From assembly GCF_000816245.1 (NCBI RefSeq), contig NZ_CP007769.1, positions 528,464 to 592,463 on the forward strand: a DNA stretch of 64,000 nucleotides. The letters are read 5' to 3'. The notes under the pieces were generated by a model. The model had not been told where the DNA came from and ran no database searches. It worked only from the letters and a program-made list of their open reading frames with translations. The position numbers and the translations under genes were made by a program. Source of the stretch: Campylobacter sp. RM16704 (GTDB lineage: Bacteria > Campylobacterota > Campylobacteria > Campylobacterales > Campylobacteraceae). Positions 51,139 through 59,963 of the stretch are shown piece after piece. Each line of letters starts with the position of its first letter. The first letter of the stretch is position 1.

Positions 51139-51948
51139 ATGGGATTTAGTAATAGTGCATCAAAAATGTTTGGAATCATAGCAAAATATAAATTTCCAAA
51201 AATCATACAAAAAAATATTAATAAAGCTTATGTTAATGCTTTTAATATCAATATGAGTGAATTTAAGCCTTTAGAAGAGTATGAGAGTTTAAATGCCTTA
51301 TTTACAAGAAGCTTATTAAAAGAGCGAGAGCTAGAAGATGGGTTTATAAGTCCAAGTGATGGTAAAATTTTAGAACTCGGAAGTAGTTTTCAAAATGATA
51401 TAAAAGAAAATTTAGCTTTTAGTATTAAAGGTTCAAGTTATAGTATAGAAGAGCTTTTAAAAAATTCAGCTAGCAAAGAAGAATTGGAAAATGGAATAGA
51501 CTATGCAAACATTTATTTATCTCCAAAAGATTATCATCACTATCATGCACCTTGTAATATGCAAATTTTAAGTGCTACTTATATGAGTGGTGCTTTATTT
51601 AGTGTGAGCGAGGCTAAACTTGCAAAGATTGTAAATCTTTATACTAAAAATGAAAGAGTAGTTTTAAAGTGCTTAGTAAATGGAAAATTTATACTTTGGA
51701 TTGTATTTGTGGGCGCGTTAAATGTAGGTAAAATGCATTTTATATTTGATACTAGTATACAAACTAATGCTGCAAATTTTGATTTTACTCATACTTATGA
51801 AGATCTTTTTGTAGAAAAAGGACAAAGATTAGGCAATTTTGAACTAGGTTCGACTATAGTATTAATCACTCAAAAAGGTTTTTTAAAATTTAGTAAAAAT
51901 GCCTATGAGCAAGTTGAATTTTCTAAGAAGATTGCGGACTTTGTTTAG
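51139..51948 (+). CDS. psd: Phosphatidylserine decarboxylase
   Basis: 269 aa proenzyme. Makes phosphatidylethanolamine from phosphatidylserine. The autocleavage site LGST lies near residue 237 (FELGSTIVLI); SPSDGKILE and the DYHHYHAPC segment are also present. GGAGAATAA precedes the ATG. Its last 26 bp overlap the convergent FlhB-like gene. Confidence 0.96.
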   Translation: MGFSNSASKMFGIIAKYKFPKIIQKNINKAYVNAFNINMSEFKPLEEYESLNALFTRSLLKERELEDGFISPSDGKILELGSSFQNDIKENLAFSIKGSSYSIEELLKNSASKEELENGIDYANIYLSPKDYHHYHAPCNMQILSATYMSGALFSVSEAKLAKIVNLYTKNERVVLKCLVNGKFILWIVFVGALNVGKMHFIFDTSIQTNAANFDFTHTYEDLFVEKGQRLGNFELGSTIVLITQKGFLKFSKNAYEQVEFSKKIADFV

Positions 51949-52213
51949 TTTCATCTTCATTAGCAACTTTATATAAAAAGGCAAAAATTTCAGCCACTGC
52001 TTTATACATATTAGGTGGGATTTCATCACCTAAATCAAGCTTACTAAGTACTTCTACTAAGTCTTTATCTTCTTTTATGGGTATGCCATTTTCTTTAGCC
52101 AAAGAGATGATTTTGGTAGCGTTTTCACCTTTTGCATTGGCTAAAATTTTTGGAGCGTTTTGCTCTTCTTTATTGTAGCCTAGAGCTACGGCTTTTTTTG
52201 CTTTTTTAGCCAT
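51923..52213 (-). CDS. FlhB C-terminal domain-like protein (FhlB/FlhX)
   Basis: 96 aa, matching only the cytosolic C-terminal domain of FlhB (AVALGYNKEEQNAPKILANAKG, then ENGIPIKEDKDLVEVLSKLDLGDEIPP). The self-cleavage NPTH motif of FlhB is absent, so this is the part after cleavage: a free FlhB-C-like chain. H. pylori has a similar stand-alone FlhX. Matches Cj0848c. It starts two bases before the FliK-like gene end, likely in one operon. Confidence 0.9.
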   Translation of the reverse strand: MAKKAKKAVALGYNKEEQNAPKILANAKGENATKIISLAKENGIPIKEDKDLVEVLSKLDLGDEIPPNMYKAVAEIFAFLYKVANEDETKQSPQSS

Positions 52214-52215
52214 TT

Positions 52216-54483
52216 TTAAGCCCTTGTATCAAAACCCATGTTAAAATCATTATATTCTTCTTGATTTTGAAATTTACTTTTTACTATATCACTGATGAAA
52301 AAATTAGAGCTCAAAAGTCCTACTTTTACTAAAGCTTTTTTTAATTCATGGGATCTTTCATAAAGATTTTTTCTAAAATTTACATTTTCTATCATCATAT
52401 TTATATCAATATATTTATCATTGCTTAGTGATAAAAATACATTAATTTTTCCTAGTTTTTCAAATTCAAGATTAATTTGTGCGTAGAATTTATCTTTTTT
52501 TCCACGTTTAAAAATTACATTAGATTTTTCCAAATCATCCCAAAAAAATGGTAAAAAAGTATGGATGCTGTTATTTGCTAAAGATAAAAGTTGATTAAAT
52601 TCAAGTTGAACTATAAAACGATTTGCTTGACTTAAAATATTTTCATTATCTAAATTTTTAGCTAAATTAGAAATTTGCAAAAGAGTTGATTTTAAATCTT
52701 GTTGCAGATCCGAATTAATTTCATTAATATTCTTTTGGGTGATTTTTCCAATATCTTTTATGGAAAATTCTAGTTTTCTTTCTATATTTTTTATATCATC
52801 TAAAGAATTTTTTGCTTCATGGGTTTTAGGATCTAGGATTTTGAGAATTTCATTTAATTTACGTCCAATATTTCCCAATTCTTTGTTGAGATTATTTAAT
52901 AATTCTTCTTGCATATTTTGACTAAAATTGAGATTTTTACCTATATTTTGTCTAAAAATATCTTCCAATTTTATATTAGGTTGTAAATTTTGTATTTTAT
53001 TATCATTTTTTTTGGACTCATCTAATATTTTTGATGAATGCTTTTCATCTTTTATATTCTTATTTTGTGATATTGTATCATCTTTTAAATTTTCCGATAC
53101 TTTATCTTTATGTTGAATTTCTTGTTTGTTTTGATCTTGTTTGGTATTTTCTTGTTTATCTAAAATAGGTTTTTCATCTTTTATATTCTTATTTTGTGAT
53201 ATTGTATCATCTTTTAAATTTTCCGATACTTTATCTTTATGTTGAATTTCTTGTTTGTTTTGATCTTGTTTGGTATTTTCTTGTTTATCTAAAATAGGTT
53301 TTTCATCTTTTATATTCTTATTTTGTGATATTGTATCATCTTTTAAATTTTCCGATACTTTATCTTTATGTTGAATTTCTTGTTTGTTTTGATCTTGTTT
53401 GGTATTTTCTTGTTTATCTAAAATAGGTTTTTCATCTTTTATATTCTTATTTTGTGATATTGTATCATCTTTTAAATTTTCCGATACTTTATCTTTATGT
53501 TGAATTTCTTGTTTGTTTTGATCTTGTATAAAATTATTCGTATTTCCATGTGTAGATTCTGATGTATTTTTATAATTTTTAATATTTTTTAAAAATACAA
53601 TTAGATCTTTTATATTTTGACTAAGTTCTTTCAATATATGTGTATTTTGTATTTTGATATTTTCAGGTTTGGCTAGTTCTTTATTGATAAGTGTAAGATT
53701 TTTATTAAGGTTTTTAATGAAATTGTTTGCAATGTATTGAAGTTTTTCTTGATTTATGATATTAGGATTTTTGTTGATGTAATTTTTAAAATTTTCTATC
53801 TTATCAAAAAGCTTAAAAAGTGTTTTATAATTAGTATTTTCTAAAGAATTTTTATTGTTTTTTTTGTGATCTTGTAAAATGTAAATAAGTTCTTTTAAAG
53901 TGCTTATAGTATCAAGATTTTTTAAATCTAAATTACTTATATCTTGTTTTAAATTTTTGTTGTTTGCTCCTTTAATAGTACTTAAAAGATTGAAAAAACT
54001 TTGCGGTAAATTTTGTTCTTTCAATGAGTGGTTAAGTTTTGCTTCTAAAAACACTCCTGAATTTTTTACCAAAGAAGAGAGGTTTTTATTATTAATTTCT
54101 TTGGCGGGTTTGATAAATTCTTCTAAATTTTTGAATAAACCTTCAAAATCTGAGTGTTTAGAAAGTTCAGTTTGGAATTTTTTTAATTCATTAGCAAAAT
54201 TTGGTGCAAAATTTAAATTTTTGTGATTTTTTAATACTGCAAGATCTGGATTTTTATTTGCTTTGATTTGGTCTAAAAGTTTATTAAGAAGCTCTTGTAG
54301 TTTTTGATCAATTTTACTAACATAGTCTTTAGCTAACTTAGCTTCTGTATCTGTTTTAGATAATAAAGGATTTTTTAAAGCTTCGTTGAGTGAAGTTTTT
54401 TTATCTGTTTTTTCGTTTTTATTTTCTTTATTAGTTTCGTTTTTTGTAGATTGATTTTGATTATTGGAGATATTAGTTATCAT
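52216..54483 (-). CDS. FliK-like (Flg_hook C-terminal) protein with 43-aa repeats
   Basis: 755 aa, Lys/Asn/Glu-rich and mostly helical. Residues about 319-481 hold 3.8 identical 43-residue repeats (DQNKQEIQHKDKVSENLKDD core). Residues about 665-738 fit the FliK C-terminal (Flg_hook) pattern: NLEFEKLGKINVFLSL, then VNFRKNLYERSHELKKALVKVG and a closing ISDIVKSKF. FliK-type proteins sense hook or needle length and switch FlhB. It sits next to the FlhB-C-like gene, where C. jejuni has Cj0849c of unknown role. The family call is by pattern reading, not search. Confidence 0.7.
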   Translation of the reverse strand: MITNISNNQNQSTKNETNKENKNEKTDKKTSLNEALKNPLLSKTDTEAKLAKDYVSKIDQKLQELLNKLLDQIKANKNPDLAVLKNHKNLNFAPNFANELKKFQTELSKHSDFEGLFKNLEEFIKPAKEINNKNLSSLVKNSGVFLEAKLNHSLKEQNLPQSFFNLLSTIKGANNKNLKQDISNLDLKNLDTISTLKELIYILQDHKKNNKNSLENTNYKTLFKLFDKIENFKNYINKNPNIINQEKLQYIANNFIKNLNKNLTLINKELAKPENIKIQNTHILKELSQNIKDLIVFLKNIKNYKNTSESTHGNTNNFIQDQNKQEIQHKDKVSENLKDDTISQNKNIKDEKPILDKQENTKQDQNKQEIQHKDKVSENLKDDTISQNKNIKDEKPILDKQENTKQDQNKQEIQHKDKVSENLKDDTISQNKNIKDEKPILDKQENTKQDQNKQEIQHKDKVSENLKDDTISQNKNIKDEKHSSKILDESKKNDNKIQNLQPNIKLEDIFRQNIGKNLNFSQNMQEELLNNLNKELGNIGRKLNEILKILDPKTHEAKNSLDDIKNIERKLEFSIKDIGKITQKNINEINSDLQQDLKSTLLQISNLAKNLDNENILSQANRFIVQLEFNQLLSLANNSIHTFLPFFWDDLEKSNVIFKRGKKDKFYAQINLEFEKLGKINVFLSLSNDKYIDINMMIENVNFRKNLYERSHELKKALVKVGLLSSNFFISDIVKSKFQNQEEYNDFNMGFDTRA
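53042..53527 (-). repeat. 129-bp tandem repeat (3.8 copies) in FliK-like gene
   Basis: Perfect unit copies start at 53042, 53171, 53300 and 53429 (plus coordinates). The period is 129 bp, or 43 codons, so changes in copy number keep the frame. Copies look identical, which implies recent expansion or homogenisation. Confidence 0.95.
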
Positions 54484-55669
54484 CTAGCATTACCATATTA
54501 CCAGGTTTTCTTTTGAATTTGGTAAGATTTTTAAATTTCGGTTTATCTATAGCAAAGAGAACCAAAATGCTAAGTAAGCATATGTAAAAATACATAAAGC
54601 CATTAGCTTCTAAATAATACATTAAAATTCCGAGTACAGCAGGAGCAAATAAAGCTCCAAAAGAATATGTAAAAAGAACAGCTCTACCAAGTTCTACTCT
54701 TTTGCTAGAATCATCGAGCATATCATTAGCCCTTGCCAAAGAAAGGGCATATAAACAGCACATTCCCATACCAAGTAAAAACCCAAAGAAGTATTTTAAA
54801 TAAATACTATAGTTTAATAATAAAATACAAAGCATAGCACTTAAAGCGGTTAATGCACATAAAATAATTGCAAATTTTCGACTTATTTTGTCTGAAAGCG
54901 TACCAATAAAAAGTTGGGATATAAATCCACCAAGCATAGTGCAAAAAATAAAAAATGAAGCCTCTTTTGCACCAAATCCTTGTATGAGTATAAATAAAGA
55001 TGCCATGGAAAAAAATCCATTCAAAAGCATTCCAGCTATAAAACTTGTTACTAAAGCTAATGGAACTATATCAAAAATTTTAGGGATAGAAATTTTAGTT
55101 TTTTGCGGTAGAATTGGCTCTTTGATGCGAATTAAAAATAAAGGAATAGAGGCAAACATAATAAAGCTTGCACTTAGTATAAATAAAGTATTACTTGGAA
55201 AATCAAACGACATTAGTAAAATTCCAAAGCCAGATGATGAATAAAATACAACCTCATAAAAGGCTATTACTCTCGAACGAATTGAATTTTTAGCTTTTTC
55301 ATTAAGCCATGACTCTATAACCATTAATAACGCGTAATAACAAAATCCCAACAAAAATCTCAAAAACATCCAAAAATAAAGATTAAAATTTATACTATGA
55401 AGCATAGTAGCAATACCAAAAATAATAGCAAAAATTCCAAAAGATCTTATATGTCCTACTTTTGATACTATTCTATGAGCACTTATTGTACTTATCATAG
55501 CACCTAAAAAATAACAACTTCCTATTATTCCTATGTAAAAATTGCTAACATTATTTTGTTTTAATATAATTGCTATAGAATTAACAGTTAATGCACTACC
55601 TATAAAAACAAATATCATGCCTAAAAATAACGCTGTTAATGATTTAATTGTTCTTTTTGAGCTTAACAT
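54473..55669 (-). CDS. MFS transporter (YfmO/YcaD-like)
   Basis: 398 aa with 12 membrane helices. The MFS loop signature appears as GTLSDKISRKFA after helix 8, and FGIFAIIFG/GFCYYALLMVIESWLNEKA resembles the YcaD-type MFS group. Substrate unknown. Overlaps the FliK-like start by 11 bp. Place of Cj0850c. Confidence 0.85.
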   Translation of the reverse strand: MLSSKRTIKSLTALFLGMIFVFIGSALTVNSIAIILKQNNVSNFYIGIIGSCYFLGAMISTISAHRIVSKVGHIRSFGIFAIIFGIATMLHSINFNLYFWMFLRFLLGFCYYALLMVIESWLNEKAKNSIRSRVIAFYEVVFYSSSGFGILLMSFDFPSNTLFILSASFIMFASIPLFLIRIKEPILPQKTKISIPKIFDIVPLALVTSFIAGMLLNGFFSMASLFILIQGFGAKEASFFIFCTMLGGFISQLFIGTLSDKISRKFAIILCALTALSAMLCILLLNYSIYLKYFFGFLLGMGMCCLYALSLARANDMLDDSSKRVELGRAVLFTYSFGALFAPAVLGILMYYLEANGFMYFYICLLSILVLFAIDKPKFKNLTKFKRKPGNMVMLDDN

Positions 55670-56148
55670 TTTCTTATTAAAAAATTATAAATCAATACCG
55701 CTATGGGTGTGACAAACATTGCACAAAACAAGGCAAAAATACTCATTAAGCCTTGAAACTCTAAAAATAAAAACCCTGCTATTAAAAACACATAAGCAAA
55801 AATTTTAAATAAAGAAAAAAAAGCTAATGCGTTTTTAAAAATACTTTTAAATTTTGGTTTTAAATCGTCATCTATGTTAATAAATTTTATAATTTTCGGA
55901 AAAGAATATTGTTTTTTTACAAAAATTTGCAAAGGTCTTTGTGTAAAGCTATAATTTATACTTGCTTTACGAATAAAATTTTTATAATTAAAAAAAGAAA
56001 TAAAAATAATTAAATTTTGGGCAAAAAAACCAAATTCAAAACTAAGAAATATTTTAAAATTTATTTCTTTATAAAAAAAAACTCCTGCTAGAAAAAGTAA
56101 ATTTAACCCTAGTAAGAGTTTTAGTAAAATTTTAGGTTTTAAAATCAT
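55663..56148 (-). CDS. Integral membrane protein of unknown function
   Basis: 161 aa with about four hydrophobic segments (8-25, 32-52, 110-130, 135-157) and a basic loop (KNFIRKASINYSFTQRP). I do not recognise a family. It overlaps the MFS gene by 7 bp and the AtpZ-like gene by 4 bp. Matches Cj0851c by position only. Confidence 0.7.
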   Translation of the reverse strand: MILKPKILLKLLLGLNLLFLAGVFFYKEINFKIFLSFEFGFFAQNLIIFISFFNYKNFIRKASINYSFTQRPLQIFVKKQYSFPKIIKFINIDDDLKPKFKSIFKNALAFFSLFKIFAYVFLIAGFLFLEFQGLMSIFALFCAMFVTPIAVLIYNFLIRKC

Positions 56149-56411
56149 TGTTTTAAATCTTTATAACGGTTTTCATCTTTAAATTCTTCATAGCTTTTTA
56201 CTTGTGCTTTATAGGCTTTGTATACATTTAAAATTGCTGCAGCCACTCCTATAAATACCCCTATCCAAAAAAGCCAAGCTATATCCGTCAAATTTTTTAA
56301 AAAATATCCTATACCCACACCGATTAAAACAGCCACAACCATAGATACACCAAGACTTAATCCATCAGCTGCTTCTATACCTTTACGTATGATTTTTTGT
56401 CTTTTGCTCAT
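56145..56411 (-). CDS. AtpZ/AtpI-family small membrane protein
   Basis: 88 aa with two helices ([19 protein letters not shown] and [19 protein letters not shown]) separated by a short loop, and a charged C-terminus. This is the AtpZ/AtpI pattern seen near ATP synthase genes, though none lie here. Role unclear. Overlaps hemL by 4 bp; matches Cj0852c. Confidence 0.8.
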   Translation of the reverse strand: MSKRQKIIRKGIEAADGLSLGVSMVVAVLIGVGIGYFLKNLTDIAWLFWIGVFIGVAAAILNVYKAYKAQVKSYEEFKDENRYKDLKQ

Positions 56412-57685
56412 AGGGTTTTAAAGCTTTCTTGTGCTGCTTGTATGGTTTTGTCAATTATCTTTTTATCCATACATTCACATATAAAACCTGTTTCAAATTG
56501 AGAAGGTGCTAAGTACACGCCTTTGTTAAGCATCTGTGCGTGAAATTTAGCAAATAACTTGGTATCTGATTTTAATGCATCTTGATAATTATTAACAGGG
56601 TTTTCACAAAAGAAAAATCCAAACATAGAGCCTATATAGTTAACTTGTAAAGGAATATTACAATTATTTGCAACTTCTTTAAAACCATCTGTAAGTCTTT
56701 TAGCTAGTTTTTCTAATTTTTCATATAAACCTTCATAACTTCTTGCTTTTTTTAAACTTGCATAACCTGCAGCCATAGCAAGAGGATTGCCACTTAGCGT
56801 TCCTGCCTGATATACTCCACCTAAAGGACTCAATAAATCCATAATCTCAGCTCTTGCAGCAAAAGCAGCTGCTGGTATACCACCACCTATAACCTTACCA
56901 AAAGTTACTATATCAGCTTTTATATGATTGATTCCAAAGGAACCTAAATAAGAAGCTCTAAAGCCACTCATAACTTCATCAAAAATCAAAAGAATTTGAT
57001 GCTCATCACATAGTTTTCTTAGTTCTTGTAAAAATTCTATTTTAGCAGGTACTAAGCCCATATTTCCTGCTATTGGTTCTATAATGATACATGCTATATT
57101 ATCATCATTGCTGATTAGATTTTTAACACTATCAATGTCATTATAAATGGCCACTAGGGTATTTTTAGCTACATCGGTTAATACTCCTAGCGAGCTTGGA
57201 GTGTTAAAAGTAGCTGCGCCACTTCCAGCACTTACTAATAAAGAATCAGAATGTCCATGATAACATCCTTCAAATTTGATAATTTTATCTTTTTTACTAA
57301 AGCCTCGTGCAAGACGAATGGCACTCATAGTAGCTTCAGTTCCACTGCTTACAAAACGAATTTTATCTAAATGTGGCCAATCTTTTAGAATAAATTTGGC
57401 TAATTTGGTTTCAGCTAGGGTTGGTGCACCAAAACTTGAGCCATGTTCTAAAGCTTTTTTACAAGCCTTTTCGATATTTTCATCACAATGTCCAAAAAGT
57501 AAAGGTCCCCAGCTTTGAACATAATCTATATAAATATTATCTTCTATATCATTGATATAAGCACCTTTTCCTTGCTTTATAAATAAAGGATTGTTTCCTA
57601 CATTTGCAAATGCACGTACTGGGGAATCCACCCCTCCTGCAATAAATTCACAAGCTTCTTTAAAGGCTTTTTTATTGTTTTTCAT
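56408..57685 (-). CDS. hemL: Glutamate-1-semialdehyde 2,1-aminomutase
   Basis: 425 aa PLP enzyme giving 5-aminolevulinate in the C5 route. The PLP lysine is in [24 protein letters not shown] at the N-terminus and [17 protein letters not shown] are the family marks. GGAGTAAAT precedes the ATG. Matches Cj0853c. Confidence 0.97.
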   Translation of the reverse strand: MKNNKKAFKEACEFIAGGVDSPVRAFANVGNNPLFIKQGKGAYINDIEDNIYIDYVQSWGPLLFGHCDENIEKACKKALEHGSSFGAPTLAETKLAKFILKDWPHLDKIRFVSSGTEATMSAIRLARGFSKKDKIIKFEGCYHGHSDSLLVSAGSGAATFNTPSSLGVLTDVAKNTLVAIYNDIDSVKNLISNDDNIACIIIEPIAGNMGLVPAKIEFLQELRKLCDEHQILLIFDEVMSGFRASYLGSFGINHIKADIVTFGKVIGGGIPAAAFAARAEIMDLLSPLGGVYQAGTLSGNPLAMAAGYASLKKARSYEGLYEKLEKLAKRLTDGFKEVANNCNIPLQVNYIGSMFGFFFCENPVNNYQDALKSDTKLFAKFHAQMLNKGVYLAPSQFETGFICECMDKKIIDKTIQAAQESFKTL

Positions 57686-57687
57686 AT

Positions 57688-58026
57688 TTACTCCTTTTTA
57701 TTGTTTGTTACATAATCATACAGTGATTTGATTTCTTGTTCGGTTAAAGAATAAGTTGGCATAATACTTTTTGATTCTTGAGGCTGGAACAAAATTTCTC
57801 TAAAGCGTTTATAATTTGTGTTTTTAATACTTGGAATAATAAAAGGAATTTTTTCTCCATTCTTGGTGTAAAAACCAAGTGTTTGTTGATTTCCATTACC
57901 ATGGCATTTAGCACAACTTATACCTCTTGGATTTTGATAAAGGGATTCTTGGTATTCTTTAGGAGAAATAAAATCTTCAGCCCAAACACCATAAAAAATT
58001 AAAAATAAAAATAATATAATTTTCAT
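57688..58026 (-). CDS. Small periplasmic cytochrome c-like protein
   Basis: 112 aa: signal peptide (ends near YGVWA), haem motif CAKCH at residues 38-42, and a likely axial Met in [20 protein letters not shown]. Monohaem, class I type with the usual C-terminal helix. Electron partner unknown. Position of Cj0854c between hemL and folD. Confidence 0.85.
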   Translation of the reverse strand: MKIILFLFLIFYGVWAEDFISPKEYQESLYQNPRGISCAKCHGNGNQQTLGFYTKNGEKIPFIIPSIKNTNYKRFREILFQPQESKSIMPTYSLTEQEIKSLYDYVTNNKKE

Positions 58027-58104
58027 TTATTACCTTTAACAAAAAAGAAGTTTTATTATGATACAATTTTTTAAGTTAAATAAAGCTATAAATCAAGGAA
58101 AGAA

Positions 58105-58953
58105 ATGATACTTTTAGATGGCAAAAAGTTAAGTGATGAGATTAAAAACAACCTAAAACAAGAAGTTCTAGTACTTAAATCTCAAAGTATAGAACCGTGT
58201 TTAGCTGTGATTTTAGTAGGTGAAGATTCAGCGAGTAGTACTTATGTAAATTCTAAAGCAAGAGCTTGCGAACAATGTGGAATAAAATCTTTGGTTTATA
58301 GATTGGATGTAAATACAACTCAAAATGAACTTTTAGCTTTAATTAATACTTTAAACTATGATGATAGTGTAGATGGAATTTTAGTACAACTTCCTTTGCC
58401 ATTGCATATTAATAAAGATATAGTTTTAGAAAGTATTAATTTTAATAAAGATGTAGATGGTTTTCATCCTTTTAATGTAGGAATTTTAAATCTGAATTTA
58501 AAAGGTGGATTTTTACCTTGTACTCCTTTAGGTGTAATGAAAATTTTAAATCATTATGGTATAGCATTGCAAGGGGCAAATGTAGTTATAATAGGTGCTT
58601 CTAATATAGTTGGTCGTCCTATGGCAACTCTTTTACTTAATGCCAATGCTAGTGTAAGTATTTGTCATATTTACACAAGAGATTTAAAAGCCTATACAAA
58701 AAATGCGGATATTATTATTGTAGCAGCAGGTTGTCCAAATCTCTTAAAAGAAGATATGGTAAAAGATGGTGTAGTTGTGGTTGATGTGGGGATTAATAGG
58801 GTAGATGGTAAGATAGTGGGTGATGTAGATTATGAAAATGTTAGTAAAAAAGCTAGCTTTATCACACCAGTTCCTGGTGGAGTAGGTCCTATGACTATTG
58901 CAGTGCTTTTAGAAAATACAATTAAATCAGCTAAAAATAGGATTAAAAAATGA
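58105..58953 (+). CDS. folD: Bifunctional methylenetetrahydrofolate dehydrogenase/cyclohydrolase
   Basis: 282 aa. Interconverts 5,10-methylene- and 10-formyl-THF. YVNSKARACEQCGI carries the catalytic Tyr-Lys pair, PLPLHIN and the Rossmann motif VIIGASNIVGRPMATLL are present, and TPVPGGVGPMTIA ends it. AAGGAAAGAA precedes the ATG. Overlaps lepB by 4 bp; Cj0855-Cj0856 order. Confidence 0.97.
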   Translation: MILLDGKKLSDEIKNNLKQEVLVLKSQSIEPCLAVILVGEDSASSTYVNSKARACEQCGIKSLVYRLDVNTTQNELLALINTLNYDDSVDGILVQLPLPLHINKDIVLESINFNKDVDGFHPFNVGILNLNLKGGFLPCTPLGVMKILNHYGIALQGANVVIIGASNIVGRPMATLLLNANASVSICHIYTRDLKAYTKNADIIIVAAGCPNLLKEDMVKDGVVVVDVGINRVDGKIVGDVDYENVSKKASFITPVPGGVGPMTIAVLLENTIKSAKNRIKK

Positions 58954-59798
58954 ATTTTTTAAAGAAATTTTATAAATTTACGCAATCTTGGACAGGAACT
59001 TTAGTTATTGTTCTATTGGTTATATTTTTCTTTATTCAAGCTTTTACTATACCAAGTGGCTCTATGAAAAATACTTTATTAGTAGGTGATTTTTTATTTG
59101 TAAAGAAATTTTCTTATGGTATACCAACTCCACATATTCCTTGGGTAGAAATTCCTATTTTACCTGATTTTAATAAAAACGGACATTTAGTAAGCGGAGA
59201 AGGTCCAAAAAGAGGGGATATTGTTGTATTTAGATACCCTCATGAGCCAAAAATTCATTATGTAAAAAGATGTGTAGCTAAGGGTGGTGATGAGATAGTT
59301 TTTGCAAATAAAACTTTATATGTGCGTATGATTGAAGGTGATGAATATATGAAGGATTATTATCCTAATAAAACAAAAATCATAGGTGGGAAACTTTTTG
59401 TAAAAGAACCTTTTGTGGAAAAAGGAATTCATTATGATTCTAGGGTAGATATTGAAAGTGTATTTTTTCGCTACTTGAATTTAGGGCAGTTTGCAATGAA
59501 GCCTATTTCTTTTGATGAGCTGGGCATAAATAATATTTATGGATTTAATGCATATTATTATAAAGTACCTGAAAATGAATATTTTATGATGGGTGATAAT
59601 CGTGATCATTCCAGTGATAGTAGATTTTGGGGAAGTGTAGATTATAAATATATAGTTGGTCAACCTTGGTTTATTTATTTTTCATGGGATGATAATAAAA
59701 AAGTAAGATGGGAAAGAGTTGGTCGTTTAGTTGAAACAATAGAAAAAGATGGTCGTTTTATTCACCATAATGAAAGTGATATAGAAGCTTTGGAATAA
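58950..59798 (+). CDS. lepB: Signal peptidase I
   Basis: 282 aa. An N-terminal helix (WTGTLVIVLLVIFFFIQAF) anchors the protease. Catalytic Ser lies in IPSGSMKNTLLVGD, the Lys in RGDIVVFRYPHEPKIHYVKR, and box E is GDNRDHSSDSRFWG. Cleaves signal peptides of exported proteins, which here include the DsbA and AssT products. Translationally coupled to folD. Confidence 0.96.
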   Translation: MNFLKKFYKFTQSWTGTLVIVLLVIFFFIQAFTIPSGSMKNTLLVGDFLFVKKFSYGIPTPHIPWVEIPILPDFNKNGHLVSGEGPKRGDIVVFRYPHEPKIHYVKRCVAKGGDEIVFANKTLYVRMIEGDEYMKDYYPNKTKIIGGKLFVKEPFVEKGIHYDSRVDIESVFFRYLNLGQFAMKPISFDELGINNIYGFNAYYYKVPENEYFMMGDNRDHSSDSRFWGSVDYKYIVGQPWFIYFSWDDNKKVRWERVGRLVETIEKDGRFIHHNESDIEALE

Positions 59799-59828
59799 TT
59801 ACCCAAAGAAACAATATAAAATTTTTTA

Positions 59829-59856
59829 TGTGTAAAAAATGTATATTTTTTACACA
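59829..59856 (+). terminator. Hairpin after lepB
   Basis: TGTGTAAAAAAT and ATTTTTTACACA form a 12-bp perfect stem with a 4-base loop about 30 bp after lepB, followed by AATTTTT. Confidence 0.7.
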
Positions 59857-59963
59857 AATTTTTAAAAATATATATTCTTAATTTTATTCGTAGAACTTTT
59901 TAAGCTCCAAATTGTAACAATAATCAAAAGTAAAATTTGATGAGAATAATAAAAGGATATAAA

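Noticed and set aside
53042-53527. Possible CRISPR array
   Set aside because: Repeats are 129 bp, adjoining, without spacers, and lie in a coding frame.
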